Source: Ecdyonurus torrentis (taxonomy: Eukaryota; Arthropoda; Insecta; Ephemeroptera; Heptageniidae). From it: a stretch of DNA of 64,000 nucleotides. The DNA is taken from positions 5,088,436 to 5,152,435 of the forward strand of contig OX439127.1 in the NCBI GenBank assembly GCA_949318235.1, read 5' to 3'. The notes beneath the pieces were generated by a model. The model worked only from the letters and a program-made list of their open reading frames with translations. It searched no databases and had not been told where the DNA came from. Shown piece by piece: positions 1 to 12,148 of this stretch. Numbering within the stretch: position 1 is the first letter of the stretch; every line of letters begins with the position of its first letter. The position numbers and the translations under genes were made by a program.

Positions 1-511
1 AAAGAAAAGAAAAGAGAGAGAGAGATTATATAGTGGAAGAAAAAATATTAAGCTGTTAACTATTACAGAACAAAGAGGAATACCAAGAAATTTTAAGGGG
101 TAGTTTTCATAAAAACATTATATATAAAACTAAAACAGAACACAATGTCCTAAATCGATAAATATGTGAATTTTTTAATTTTTAGTTCATTAAGTATTTT
201 TAATTAATTTTTAAAAGACGCAATGACCTCACAGTGATAGTCAGCTTTTTCCTATGCCCAGACAATTTAAAGTTATAAAACATAACATCATTTTTCAATT
301 TTCTAAAATTCGGGACAATGTTCTCTTTTAGAATATAATTATTTTTTTATTTTATTTTTTTTAGATTCGAATTCCTTATTGATGCTGGCTATAATTTAAT
401 TAAAAATAAATAAATAAAGTTATGGTTTATATTTAAAGATTAAGCTGCATGGATCCAAACAAATTTCAAAGTATCATAAAATATCTTTGCTATAAGTTTT
501 GCATGTGATAC
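1..511. other. AT-rich DNA, no gene seen
   Basis: This stretch starts with a short purine tract (GAAAA and GA repeats, 1-25). The rest is low-GC sequence with homopolymer A and T runs. I see no ORF with coding character and no repeat shared with the rest of the window. Confidence 0.5.
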
Positions 512-513
512 TA

Positions 514-1706
514 CAGGGTGTTTTTTTAAAAGCGCGCATTTTAAAACGCAAATTAAAATATGAAGAAATAAAATAAAATTAACTTTTTATATATCATTTT
601 ATAGCCAAGACATAGACATTTTTAAAACTGTTCTTAGAAATAAAATTGAGTGGCCGGTTTTCTTGCACCGAGCGTCAACGTAAAATGTGCTATTTTTTTT
701 TTTTTTTTCCAAACGTATTTTTTCTACAAAAATGATCAGAAATTTGCTTTTTTAACTATCCTTTATTGACAATTAATGGAGTCTGTTGTCATAAATAAGA
801 TACCTATAGCACTCTAAACATGTTCTGTGATAAAAATAGAAGGATGGGGCCACATTGTTATCAGGGTTAAGGTAAAAACATTTGAGTCAAGCATTGCTAA
901 ATTTGCCAACATTTTCTCTAATTCGAGATTTTTTTATAATGATTTAACGAAATTTTTAGTTTCTCTATAATGGCTTATAGCACTCACAGTTTTCTTTCAA
1001 ATCTAAAAGTAATGTTTGGTTTAAGTATTAAAAAAAATTCAACATGAAGGCTTCATTAAATTCAAGATGCAAAGAATTAATGAATTCAGCAAAAAACAAA
1101 TGAAATGTGCGGATTTGCATGTGGACCAACTTTTAAAGAAAGAGATGCAAATTAAAAATTTCCGATCTTTAAACTGAAATGTTTAAGGTTTTAATAATTA
1201 TCAAACCAAACCAGTTTGTAAGAATTGACAGAAAATGATAGTTACAAACAATGTTATGAAAATTAAAATTCATACAAAATCGATAAAAAAAAAAAAAAAA
1301 AAAACTTTGATTTAAGAGAATTTTTTAAAGCAAATTTAGCCATGTTTAACGCAAAAATTTTCACCTCAAGCCTGATACCCCATCCTTCTATTTTTATCAC
1401 AGAACATGTTTAGAGTGCTATAGGTATCTTATTTATGACAACAGACTCCATTAATTGTCAATAAAGGATAGTTAAAAAAGCAAATTTCTGATCATTTTTG
1501 TAGAAAAAAATACGTTTTGAAAAAAATAGCACATTTTTACGTTGACGCTCGGTGCAAGAAAACCGGCCACTCAATTTTATTTCTAAGAACAATTTTAAAA
1601 ATGTCTATGTCTTGGCTACAAAATTATATATAAAAAGTTAATTTTATTTTATTTCTTCATATTTTAATTTGCGTTTAAAAATGCGCGCTTTTAAAAAAAC
1701 ACCCTG
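514..1706. mobile_element. Tc1/mariner-like foldback element with very long TIRs, non-autonomous
   Basis: The element begins CAGGGTGTTTTTTTAAAAG and ends with the reverse complement. A TA dinucleotide abuts each end (512-513 and 1707-1708), as expected for the TA target duplication of Tc1/mariner elements. The inverted arms are unusually long: about 514-910 pairs with about 1330-1706 with only scattered mismatches and small gaps, leaving a central region of about 420 bp. There is no transposase ORF, so it would need enzyme supplied in trans. The TIR sequence and TA duplication are seen directly. The superfamily assignment is inferred from the TA target and CAGGGTG ends. The arms would make a long RNA hairpin if transcribed. 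Confidence 0.75.
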
Positions 1707-1968
1707 TATATAATTATTTCAAAAATAAAAGTTGCACACATTTGAATTTATGTTGATTAATAAAATAAAATATTATACGTTACAATTTTATGTAAATTTA
1801 AGTAAAATATATGACATTCACTAAATTAATAGATAGTATTTCGTTCTTATATATTTTTTGTTTGTTTTTTACTCTTTCATTGTTTAACTTATTTCTTTAC
1901 AGAAAAAACTGAAAAAATTATAAATTTTTTTTTGCAAAACAAATATTTAATAAAAGCACCCTTTTTAA

Positions 1969-2130
1969 GTGATTTTTTCCTCAAAAAAGGGGCGTGTCTT
2001 GAAATTTTCCGGGGGGCTTCGCCCCCCGGACCCCCCTATTGCTGGGGGGGCTGCGCCCCCCCAGACCCCCCCAGTGGGCCCTCTCTGGTCTCTTCCTGAG
2101 TGGGCCTTTTCGAGCCAGTCCGACCCTGCG
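1969..2130. mobile_element. GC-rich remnant of a hAT-like element
   Basis: A sharp GC-rich island (runs of G/C around GGGGCTTCGCCCC and CTGCGCCCCCCC) in AT-rich DNA. Part of it, 1975-2030, resembles in reverse complement the subterminal region of the hAT-like element at 58547-59939 (shared GGGGCGTG, AAATTTTC and GGGGGG blocks). No TIR pair could be placed, so I treat it as a truncated copy. An ORF across it (1969-2154) is an artefact of the GC-rich repeats. Confidence 0.4.
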
Positions 2131-2149
2131 TACAGTACTACTATATATT

Positions 2150-2325
2150 ATTAGGTTATTATACTAATTCAACCTATTTACCAGCATGAATGCTCTCAAA
2201 AATATTGCTTATAGTTTTTTTAAACTGGCAAAATGAGCTAATTCCCTATACCGCGGCACATGCATTGTCGAGTTATCCAATATATATGACGTCAACAATA
2301 CATGAATTAATGCATACACCGCATA
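2150..2325 (+). mobile_element. M1 MITE, 3'-half fragment
   Basis: It matches the 3' half of family M1: CAGCATGAATGCTCTCAAAA, then ATTGCTTATAG, AAACTGGCAAAATGAG and a TGACGTCA at 2287-2294, ending near a degraded GCATACACCGCATAG. The 5' half with the usual GGGTGTATGC end is absent. Confidence 0.6.
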
Positions 2326-2928
2326 GACCTTACACAGTTGCGCTGGTTTTCTATGTAGCTTACTCGGCATAACTATTATTTATGCGACGAGCAAGGTGCA
2401 GTGAATGCGCTCGCTAAACATTTTGGTGTGCCAGTGCTATAACAATATTATGCTATATAGTGTAGTTTTAATCTGAAATTTCTTTGTTGAATAATCACTT
2501 TATTTGGACTAAATAGCCATTCTTTGTTGTTTAATAAATATAATTTTAATATAAAAGTATTATTTCAAACCTAAATAATGCACTTTGGACATAAGAAATA
2601 ATATCCTTTTTTTTTTTTTTTTTTACTTTTATATACTCAAATAAACTACAGTTAAAACTAGTTAATGAATGTGATTTTATCTGTCTGTCGTCTTTTTTTT
2701 TTTTTTTTTTAATTTTATTAGCGCAGTATCGTAATAAATATATTGTTCTTAAATTTGTTACGTAGAGTTATAGTAGAGCTGCTCCAAGTAGTAAGAATAA
2801 AAAGTTATCCGGATATATTGATCTGTTTTTAAAATCCGGGTCAATCGCCGTATTATTTTTAATCTATAGATTAAACCAGATATTAAACATCCTGATCAAT
2901 CAATCAATTCGATCGATCAAAACTTTTA
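2326..2928. other. AT-rich DNA, no gene seen
   Basis: Poly-T runs (about 2608-2625 and 2692-2710) and AT-rich sequence. No coding signal or recognised repeat. Confidence 0.5.
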
Positions 2929-3320
2929 CACGGACAAAATTAAATATACATTATAATTATGCTAGCTCATTTTCAGCATAATTTATTCAATATTATATAA
3001 TCTATATTATGCTACTATTACTATGCATAATAAATAATAACTGTATGCTGCTTATGCTCACACAGACAAAAAATTATAATAATAATAAAATAAATTTATG
3101 CCATAGCTCATTTTTAGCACATTTTGATCAATATTATACATAATCTATATTATGCTATACTGCATAAAACTATATTAAAACAGCATAAATATTTTGTTGT
3201 ATAATCATCACTATTTATATTTTGTTATAATGTAGCGCATCATTTATGCTAATGACCTACATCCTACATGCACCATAATTAACGTACTTAATTTATTCTT
3301 TCTGTGTACAAAATACCTAA
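2929..3320 (-). repeat. E-family (TGTCCGTG) MITE-like repeats
   Basis: It opens with CACGGACAAAATTAAATATA followed by TTATGCTAGCTCATTTTCAGCA, the end module of family E, whose best-preserved member is at 47507-47783. A second, diverged start occurs near 3060 (CACAGACAAAAAATTATAA). The interior consists of GCATAA/TTATGC motifs recurring about every 20-30 bp, typical of this family. It runs into the duplicated segment at 3250. Confidence 0.6.
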
Positions 3321-3900
3321 CGTATAGTGGGTTACCGAAATGATGCCGCTATAGATCAATTGAGAATAACGCTCATCCACAAAATATTTATTCGTTATTT
3401 ATATCCATCTGTAAAACGTACTAAAGAAATATTCAAATGATATAATGAGTATAAAAAGCGTTTGTTGCTCCGTTGGTACGTTAATATTTTTATATTAACA
3501 AAAGTTTCGAAAACTAATAAATACATTATATTTGATAAAAAATTATTTTATGAGTAATATATGAGTAATATATGACAAATATATATAAAGAAATTGCTGG
3601 TTTATAAATTGCGTGTTTAGGAATTACATAATTGTAAAAAAAAAAAAAAAAAAAAAAAAAGTTTTTATTTGCCTAGCTTCCAATTTGCCCCAAGTAGGTT
3701 CTCGTCTGCCTCAAAGATTTTCTACTTATCCGTATATCAAACCAGAATTATTCTATATTATTTAAATATGTACGATACTACGATAAACTTCTTATCCACA
3801 TGTAATCCGGATTACAGTACGGATAACGGCTAATGTTTAACTCCGATTTTTTTATTTTAATATTATTCCCAATTTTAATAAAATGCAACGAAGAAACTTT
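3250..3900. repeat. Tandem segmental duplication, copy 1
   Basis: This segment is homologous to 4360-5310 in direct orientation. Shared landmarks include GATGCCGCTA with GAGAATAACGCT, TCGTCTGC with TTTCTACTTA, and TAATATTATTCCCAATTT with AATAAAATGCAAC at the right edge. Copy 2 differs mainly by an M1 MITE at 4777-5095. A SINE sits between the two copies. Confidence 0.7.
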
Positions 3901-3912
3901 ATTATTATTATT

Positions 3913-4318
3913 ATTTTTTTTTTTGTTCTTGACATATTGTGTTATCGTGCTACACCAATCCCAGTCCCAGTCAAGACATCGTCTTATCGACAGGTAAGGA
4001 CTTTCCAATCAATGGAAAAGCACACATGGGCCGGCCACGGCCTAAGTAAACAGCCCGGCATTTGCCATGACAGCCTAGAGAAACCGTGGAAACATCTAGG
4101 CAGGCTGGTCGGTGCAATCACATCAATCATGCACCTCCCGAATACTGTGCGTCGTCATGGAATGCATGTAAATGCATGTGAACATGCATCGTGCAACTTG
4201 TTGTGCTCTCTCTCTCACACTTCATGTACCACCCAACAGTGGCTTATACACGGTGAGAAGTACAAAGTTGCGAGTCAGCTGCCTTCACCACTCGGCCATT
4301 CCAGCTCGGTCACAGCAT
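3913..4318 (-). mobile_element. SINE with tRNA(Ser/Leu)-like head
   Basis: An about 400-bp island of near-50% GC in AT-rich DNA. Read on the minus strand, it starts with a tRNA-like promoter (AATGGCCGAGTGGTGAAGGC, a good box A of the Ser/Leu class). It then has a unique body and ends with a tail containing GGGATTGGTGTAGCACGATA and an A-run (T-run at 3914-3924 on the plus strand). The body and tail recur at 39797-39941 and the tail at 60737-60812, both on the plus strand with A-runs, which supports retrotransposition. I could not assign the central domain to a named SINE superfamily. A 145-codon plus-strand ORF (3883-4320) is antisense to the SINE and is not called as a gene. Confidence 0.75.
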
Positions 4319-4359
4319 AGATATTTTACAGCACAATTATTTATGTTGTTCTAACGTAT

Positions 4360-5310
4360 AGCATCATTTATGCTAATGACTTAAATGCACCATAAATTAC
4401 ATAATTTAATTGTTCTTTCCGTGTGTAAAACTACCTATTTATAACGTAGTGGGATGCCTTGATGCCGCTAAATCAAATGAGAATAACGCTATATTTTTAC
4501 AATATTATGCCTTATACAATATATCCAGCTGGATATAAATAACTAATATAACGCATAATAAAAGAAATATTTAAATTATTTAGTGTCAAAATTTAAAAAA
4601 CATTTGTGGTTCCAGGAAATGTAGTTTTTGTTATTATTAATATTTTTTGCTTTCATCAGTGTTTCAAAAACTAATCAAACATTTTTAGAGACATTTAAAT
4701 AATAATGTAGTAAATATTATTATTAGAATGAAAAGTTAACACTCTTATTACAGACAAAAAAAAAGTATATCATTCGCCTAATAGGAAGTGTGTGCATGAC
4801 GTCATTCTGAATGCTTTTCGATGCTCTTTTTGAGCAAAAATAAATAACATTGCTCAGAATAGGACAAACGTAGTTTTCTTTAGAAAATTAGCTATTTTTG
4901 TGGATATTATTATTTTTCTTGCATACTTAATATACTAATTCAACTTCTATTAACAGCATCAATGCTCTCAAAAATATTGCGAAGTATTTGTAAACTGGCC
5001 AAATGACTGGTAAAAGTTATTTTCCCATACTGGCCCATGTTATTTAGCGCTCACTTATGGCGTCCACTTTAACATGGATGAAACCACCCTAAATAGCCCC
5101 AATTTTTACCTAGTATATATAGACTCTCGTCTGCTTTAAACACGTACTTTCTACTTAGTCGTATCAAACCAAAATTATTCTATATTATTTTATATGGATA
5201 CATATAAATTTTTATGCGCTGTGATTCGGATTGCAGTATGAATAACGGACAATGTTTCAATCTGCATTTTGTTTATTAATATTATTCCCAATTTAATAAA
5301 ATGCAACAAA
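4360..5310. repeat. Tandem segmental duplication, copy 2 (interrupted by M1)
   Basis: Direct repeat of 3250-3900, preserving the same order of landmarks. The M1 MITE at 4777-5095 lies between the left and right homologous parts, so it inserted after or independently of the duplication. Confidence 0.7.
4777..5095 (+). mobile_element. M1 MITE, near full length
   Basis: It contains the full series of M1 landmarks in order: a GTGTGCATGACGTCAT start, GAATAGGACAAACG with ACATTGCTCAG, CAGCATCAATGCTCTCAAAA, a CCATACTGGCCCATGTTATT block and an ACTTTAACATGGATGAAACC end followed by CACCCTA. No ORF. TGACGTCA is at 4797-4804. A TA-type target (Tc1/mariner-like MITE) is inferred from the TATAGGGTG ends of better copies. 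Confidence 0.75.
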
Positions 5311-5527
5311 TATTGCAGGGCTGAGAAGTAAATAATCCATCGCAGCATGATTTAACACAGTTTTGCTTCATCTAGTCACATACAAGACAGTCAACTAAAT
5401 ACAAACACAATTCTGAGAACCTCAATCTTACAAATTTATAATAGTTTTTAATGGTTTTTACATATTCAAAAGTAATTTAAATTTTTTAAAATAAAGTACT
5501 TTAAAATTTAAAATATATTAAAGAGAG

Positions 5528-5529
<2 letters not shown>

Positions 5530-5614
<85 letters not shown>
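5530..5614. repeat. (TA)n microsatellite
   Basis: An about 80-bp pure TA run; a shorter TA run follows at 5697-5714. The TA run is perfectly alternating. Confidence 0.95.
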
Positions 5615-5618
<4 letters not shown>

Positions 5619-6576
5619 TATTTATTTATATATTATATTATTGTACTATAATATTATTCCATTATGCTTATATTATTACTGCATAAAAAGTAAAAAATAT
5701 ATATATATATATATTGTATCGTTGGTTTAGTATTTTTGGATAAAAAGATACACATTAAATTATCCTTATTCACATTTTGTATATTTTATTTTTTATTTAT
5801 TTTTTTTTTATCAACCGGTTTCAAATACTAATTTTACTGATTTATAACCATTTCCAATCCTGATTGGTAATTATTGTATATTTAAATTCATAAATATAGA
5901 ATTAATTTTTGAACACATGATTAACGAAGGCATCTAGCCATATCGGTTGTTGGTTCTTAATAGCTGTTAGCCATGTCATGTTAACTTATATTTTTATATG
6001 ATAAATTATGTTCCTATATATAATGATTCAAAACAAATAAAATAATTATTGACGCTATACTCACATTAAAAATTTCAAATAAAGCATGGATGAAATGTTA
6101 TTTATCGATTACATTATTTTCATCGATTTTATTACCATATTATATTTATAGTATCTTTATTTGCAATTTTCACTTGCGAGAATAAAATTATTTTATTTGT
6201 TTTGAATTCTAAAGCATAAATGTAATATAGAAAAAAATTAAATTAAATAAGAACCAACCGGTAAGGGTAGGTCTTGGTTGGATTTGGTATAATTATTATT
6301 ATTTTTTTTTATCTAACTACGTTGAGATCCGTATCATGATTCAGGAAAAAAAAATCGGATAATGGATAGTTTAATGTTATCTTGATAACACTTTTTTTTA
6401 CTTATTTTTAGTAGCATAAAAAAGATAACCACAAAAACAACTAACATTAATAATACATTCTAACTGGGGAAAAAGTTTCATGAAAATAAGAGATAAATAT
6501 TTCTCATGTGACGTGATGTGATAGCTGTGATAATATAATGTATTATTATTATATTAAAAACTGAAACAGTAACCTC
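5615..6576. other. AT-rich DNA, no gene seen
   Basis: Low-complexity AT-rich sequence without coding character or a repeat shared with other parts of the window. Confidence 0.5.
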
Positions 6577-6893
6577 TATAGGGTGGTTTCCTTCATGTTA
6601 AAGTTGACGTAAGTGAGCGCGAAATTACATGGGCCAGTATGGGAAAAAGACCTTTTCTGCTAGTTTACAAATACTTCGCAATATTTTTGAGAGCATTTTA
6701 TGATGCTGTTAATAGGTTGAATTAGTTTTTCAAGTATGAAAGAAAAATTTCAATAACCATCAAAATATAGCTAATTCTGCAAAGAAAATTGCCCAAAACT
6801 ACGTTTGTCCTAAGCTGAGCAATGTAATTTATTGCTCAAGAAGAGCATCGAAAAGAATTCAGAATGACATCGTGCGCACACACCCTATACAAT
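6577..6893 (-). mobile_element. M1 MITE, near full length, reverse orientation
   Basis: Starts CTATAGGGTGGTTTCCTTCA on the plus strand and ends CACACCCTATAC. The internal landmarks are the reverse complement of the copy at 4777-5095, to which it is also the closest in sequence (both share the variant GAAGAGCATCGAAAAG). Flanked by TA at the TATAGGG ends. Confidence 0.8.
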
Positions 6894-6953
6894 TTATAGC
6901 AAATAATATTCAATGTAGATTTAAGCAACAATCATGCTATTGCTTCATTGATA

Positions 6954-6959
<6 letters not shown>

Positions 6960-7019
<60 letters not shown>

Positions 7020-7036
7020 GAGAGAGAGAGAGAGAA
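6960..7036. repeat. (TA)n then (GA)n compound microsatellite
   Basis: A TA run of about 55 bp followed directly by AAAAGAGAGAGA. Confidence 0.95.
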
Positions 7037-7143
7037 CTATAGTTATAAATTAGTAACACTTTGAGAGACTCAAGTTAAACAGGAAAGTTGTACGACGAGA
7101 GCAGTCAAAACACCTGTTAACAATACCTTGAAACAGTTCACTG

Positions 7144-7146
<3 letters not shown>

Positions 7147-7209
<63 letters not shown>
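7147..7209. repeat. (CA)n microsatellite
   Basis: A pure CA run of about 31 units. The minus-strand ORF across it is a translation of the repeat. Confidence 0.95.
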
Positions 7210-7211
<2 letters not shown>

Positions 7212-8074
7212 TTATAATAATAATAGCAAAATAAATTAGACTGTAGTTTTTGGGACAAAAGGGCTCCCCTCATTATTCTGCAACTCTCCAAAAGGTCTCA
7301 TCTCGCCAATACATGTAAAGAAATGCAGCAAAATCGTAATAAAAACTCCTGTATTGAAAACCTTTATATAAATCTAAAAATACGACCGATAGAGATTTGA
7401 GCTCAGCAAACTTTTTATTCTAATAGATTATATTTTGCGTTTACTGATCGAAAAGAACATTTGAATTTGGTCTAAATTTGGGGTAGAAAAAATGGCCTAA
7501 AAGTGGGTCTAAAACTGTCTATTTTTTGCTTGTTATATAGTCACGACCGAGCAAATAAAAATAGGACTATAATGCTAAGTGTTTAAAATTGTCTCATTTG
7601 GTACGTTCTTGACGGACTTTGAAAACTCGCAAGTTATTTTTTCATAAGTTATAGCAAAAAATATCGATCAATTGGTACTCATATTAAAAAAAAGTATTAT
7701 TAAAATATTATTTTTATTTTTACCTTATAGCTTAATTGTAAAAATAATCATAAAATTGTGATAGAAATTTTTGCAGCGATAAATACCTAGCGATTTTACA
7801 CAAAGTAAACAAAAAATAATAAAAAAATCGAAAGCTCTAACAAGAAAAAAAATCAAAAACATTTTTTGCATAACAATATAATTGTAATTAAGGATATAAA
7901 AAAATAAAGTGAAAACGCTATATAAAAATTACACGTACTTTCGATATCCGACTCACAAATCAATTCATCTAAGTTTAGAACTTCTGTATGAAATTTGAGA
8001 TTTTATGTGAATATACTGTATAATTTGTTTTATTCGTAAATATTTCATCCATATAGGAAGCTAAGGAGCGTCTG

Positions 8075-8077
<3 letters not shown>
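7210..8077. other. AT-rich DNA, no gene seen
   Basis: No ORF of note, no splice-bounded coding block and no repeat match seen. Confidence 0.5.

Positions 8078-8144
<67 letters not shown>
8078..8144. repeat. (TC)n microsatellite
   Basis: A pure TC run of about 33 units. Confidence 0.95.
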
Positions 8145-8149
<5 letters not shown>

Positions 8150-8781
8150 AGTGTAATGCAAGAACCGCTAGTAAGAAGAATTCAAGAGCATTGCAAGAAA
8201 GAATATTAGGAATTTGTTTTTGTTTTACTTTTTCTTTTACTTTTTTTTCATTATTATTATTTTTTTTGTGTGTGAAGTATTGTTAATATAGAACAAATGT
8301 TTTGAAAATAAATAAGAAAAAAAGCTAAAAAAAAAAAAAAAAAATTCTTATCTTGTCGCATTTTATTGCATCTCAACAATAATTTCACTGTTATGGTTTC
8401 TTTCTCTACTCAGTCTGTGATAAATTATCGTTAAGAAAATTCCACGAGAAGAGCGCATGCATCTAACTTGTAAGTGTCCTTGGTTCGACATCTAGGCCAA
8501 CCCACACACATGATATTATATTGATTATTATGATATTACGTGTCATTACTATTTTGCACGTGATAGTTTGATAAACCAAGCTGCTCGCTTGTTGCAGTGG
8601 CATTAATAACAGCCACACAAAAACATGAAAATAAACTCATTCAATTTTGCACATGCAATTTAAGTATTGATTTATTTTTGTCACTTTTGGCTAGACAAAG
8701 AGAGAAGACTCACTAAATAATGATGTAACCTAATAATCAAATCATTATAAATCAATAAATTAAATTGTTTATATTGACCAT
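8145..8781. repeat. AT-rich DNA with a dispersed repeat shared with about 37320-37450
   Basis: 8430-8640 shares CACGAGAAGAGCGCATG, AGTGTCCTTGGTT and CAGCCA-CACAAAA blocks with 37320-37450, so a dispersed repeat is present, but its ends are unclear. The rest is AT-rich with nothing recognised. Confidence 0.45.
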
Positions 8782-8943
8782 AAGGAACAACTGTTTTGAC
8801 GCCAACTACTGTAATAATCAATTTCGCTTACATCCGCTTCCGTTTTTTCGTACGTTTTTACGTAATGCGCATGCGTAGTAAGGAGAAACGGAAGTGGATA
8901 TAACTGAAAACGCTTATAGTCAGCTTCAAAACAGTTGTTCCTT
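8782..8943. mobile_element. Short MITE with 16-bp TIRs
   Basis: AAGGAACAACTGTTTT at 8782-8797 is mirrored by its exact reverse complement at 8928-8943. The interior is also semi-palindromic (CCGCTTCCGTTTTTTCGTAC versus GAGAAACGGAAGTGGATA). About 160 bp, no ORF. A target duplication is not clear. Confidence 0.65.
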
Positions 8944-9179
8944 TCTTATTCTTAGTCAATAAAAGTAGTTCTTTTATGTTTATTTTAAAAGTAGCCAGGA
9001 ACCTTATTTTACTATAATTTATTTACAATATATTATTTTGCGTTGCCACAACATGGCAATAATGTTGTAAAACACAACTTTAGCCAATTCTAAAACAGCA
9101 ACACGTTTATGTTGCATAAACTTAAATTGCACAACGAGTACGTATATATGTACATACATATTACATAATACTATAATGT

Positions 9180-9420
9180 TATATGCACACGAAAAGGCAT
9201 CACACACTCGCGCTTGTTCTTCACGAGCGTGGGAAATATTGTGAATCACACAAGTAACACAATAAAAAAAAAATCTTTGCAGCTGCAAAATTTAATTAAT
9301 TTTTAAAAATAAATATTTTTATTATCAACATTAAACTTGGAGAAATAAGTTTTTATTTATATATTTAATTTCTCAACTATTCAAACATAAAATATTATTT
9401 ACTGTGTGATAAATATTGTA
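9180..9420 (+). repeat. G-family dispersed repeat (GCAGCTGC core)
   Basis: Shares order and sequence with 23850-24065 and 47940-48190: CACGAGCGTG(G/A)GAAA, CACACAA, AAATCTTTGCAGCTGCAAA and TTATCAACATTAAA. The 14-bp core TTTGCAGCTGCAAA is a perfect palindrome. Ends and class unknown. Confidence 0.6.
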
Positions 9421-9744
9421 TGAATATTAATAAAAGAAAAAGAAAATGCGCGGATGTTTTGTATACAGTATTTTATAAGTACACACAAACTTAATGTTAT
9501 GTTACGATATTAAGTATAATTTTGTGGTGCAAGTTAGACAAGAAAATACACGTCAACTGAAATCTTCATCTAATTATATTGTGTGGCCAAGTCCAAAAAA
9601 AAATTTGTTTATATATATAGTAAAAAATCTGTACAGAAAACATGAGATGGTTACGCATTGCAAAAGAGTACAAAATTACAAAGAGCTCTTTTACCTCGCG
9701 CGTGATTTGTGTTTTGTTATTATATACTATTTTTCTTGCATTCT
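9421..9744. other. AT-rich DNA, no convincing gene
   Basis: An 87-codon plus-strand ORF starts here (9494) but runs into an M1 MITE and has the composition of random AT-rich sequence. Not called. Confidence 0.5.
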
Positions 9745-9895
9745 TGAAGAACTATAATTCAACCTCTTAACAGCATCAATGCTCTCAAAAATATTGCAAA
9801 GTATTTTAGTGTATTATTTTCCCATACCGGCCTATGTTATTTAATGCTCACATATGACGTCGACTTTTATATGAATGATTCCCCCTATACGCTCC
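9745..9895 (+). mobile_element. M1 MITE, 3'-half fragment
   Basis: Carries CAGCATCAATGCTCTCAAAA, TTTTCCCATACCGGCCTATG and a degraded GACGTCGACTTTTATATGAA end. Confidence 0.65.
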
Positions 9896-9934
9896 ATACA
9901 AGAGCACTCAGTCGTAGGTGTTTAGTCTACATAA

Positions 9935-10485
9935 TAAGATACTTATGTCAAGTACTATAAACAACAGTATAGGCAAAGCAAATGACTCCCTATAGTAAAG
10001 AATGTGAAGCGATAAATATAAAAAAGCACGCACTCATGTTTAATTATCACATCTCACACGTGCAACTTCCAGCAGCAATATCAGCTTGCACTGTTGATTG
10101 AAATAAGCACGGACAAGAATAAAGACACAACAACTTCGCTACACAATTTTCATATTTAGTCATTACATTATACAAATTGTACGAATGCAAACTAGATTTG
10201 TCATAAATATTATTTTGTATTTATTTATTTAGAAAATAGCCACAAACGAAGTTTGTCCTATGCTGAGCAATACTGTTCATCGCTCCAGTATGACGACGAA
10301 GTGCATTGATTATGACGTCATGTGCATACACCCTATATAAATTTGTTATAGGTTGTATGCATTCATATTAAAGTCGACGTCATTATGGATGACTCAAATA
10401 ACATGGGCCGCACAGGAAATAATTCATTCACCACAGCATTGTACTTACGCTATTTCGATCTCATTCTGGAATGAATGATTTAAAG
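9935..10485 (+). repeat. Inverted duplicate of 22273-22828 (left copy)
   Basis: About 545 bp whose reverse complement is found, almost unchanged, at 22273-22828. It includes a unique part (CACGTGCAACTTCCAGCAGC, CTTGCACTGTTGATTGAAAT) and two M1 pieces (10240-10345 and 10351-10480), both on the minus strand. The match ends near AAGATACTTATGTC on the left and ATGAATGATTT on the right. Low divergence implies a recent duplication or gene conversion. TGACGTCA at 10313-10320. Confidence 0.8.
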
Positions 10486-11052
10486 TAATAAAATTAATTT
10501 AGCTTTCTTATCTGAGCGTCACGGGCTCTGAAACTTGTTATCATATTTTAGGAACTTCTTTACCATTGACTTTGAAATCTACATTATATCATTACAAATA
10601 AAGGACACTTAAAATGGCTGCCTTTAAATTGTACGTACAATTACAACCCTAAAATATACATTTAAATATAAAAAACTATGAAAAGCCACACCAGCTTCAA
10701 ATTGTACGTAAACTTGACGTTCTCTGACTGAAGCAATAATGTCAATTGTCAAAGTAAAACAGTTGGGTTAACTTGAGAGGTTGTACGTATTATGTAAGTA
10801 TAATACTCGTTATATGTCATTTATTGCATTAACATTAATGTGTTGCTATTTTAGAATTGCCTCAATTTGTGTTTTATAACATCATTATATACCATGTTGT
10901 GGCAATGACAAATAAAATTGTTAATAAATGGAAGTAAAATTACGTTGCTATGCCGTTTATTGAAAAAAATTAAAAATATAAAATTTCTACTTTTAAATGA
11001 ACGTTACAAGAAAGTCATTTTTTATATATAAATTTGTTATTTATGTATTTAT
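10486..11052. other. No gene seen
   Basis: AT-rich. It contains a loosely inverted pair, TAAATTGTACGTACAATT near 10625 and CAAATTGTACGTAAACTTG near 10700, and nothing else recognisable. Confidence 0.4.
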
Positions 11053-11330
11053 ATTAAAGGCATAGCCAATATTAAAACATTAGCATTTACATTACAAAAC
11101 ACTTGATGGGACTTACATAAATAACATTAATTAGTCTCAATACCCAACTGTAACGCCGTAGCAGTGATCAGAAATTTTCTAAAACAAGTTTTTGCCTGTT
11201 TCTGACGTCATAAACAAAAATATTTACGCAAATTCCCTACTTTACAGTTTTTTAAGCTCTCTTGTAGGGCCACATTTACATTCTGGTAAAAATTTTCACC
11301 AGTTTTGTAGGTTTTGTAGGGGTTCATAGT
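11053..11330 (+). mobile_element. F-family TTAA MITE, diverged and truncated
   Basis: Starts at a TTAA (11053) with AAGGCATAG. It shares ACAAAACACTTGATGGGACT, CGTAGCAGTGATCAGAAATT and TTTCTGACGTCATAAAC with the complete copies at 45203-45547, 45715-46057 and 56658-57000. The right end is not recognisable. TGACGTCA at 11203-11210. Confidence 0.65.
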
Positions 11331-12045
11331 ATTTTATATTTTCTGAAAAATTATGTTTAATTAAGCTATACTTGTGTATTTCTTCAGTAATAAACATTAA
11401 AATATAGACACACGGATTCTATATATAATATGTTTGCTAATTAGATTAATTAATAATAAAGTAGGTGTTTAATTTGCAATTCTTACATGTTTTTTTTTTT
11501 TTTTTTTTTTTTTTAATTTTCTGATATCGCAAGTTTATGTTTTGTATTACAGACTAATTAAAAATATTAGCTTTATATTTTGGATTAATATAATGCAAGT
11601 TTTATTTTTGTCATTTTTTTTTTATTAGTCATCTTTCTTACCTTATTTATTTTTAAAATATATTTTATTTGTTTAATATTGGTAAGAAATACATGTTTAA
11701 TAGAACACTGATTCAAACAAAAATAAGTACAAAATACACGTTTTTTATTATGCTCTCCTAAATTATTTTATCTACATTGATCTATAACATACGTAATTTA
11801 GGCTGCATTTATTTTATATAGCATTTAAATCTCGCTACATTAGAATAACATAAATGCTATATGTTATGCTGTATGTAACATTTTATATATAGGCTACTTT
11901 TATGAAGGATATCATAGAGTTTATGCTAGACATAACTTACTAAATAAATTGTGCTGAAAATGAGCTAGCATAATTATTATACTTATTCATTTTTGTTCGT
12001 GCATACAGTGGTTATGGTATGCTAAAATGTAAGAGAGATGGGATG

Positions 12046-12148
<103 letters not shown>

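Noticed and set aside
3883..4320. 145-codon ORF with a hydrophobic N-terminus like a secreted protein
   Set aside because: The hydrophobic start is the T-run and TTA repeats at the SINE tail, and the rest is antisense to a tRNA-headed SINE.
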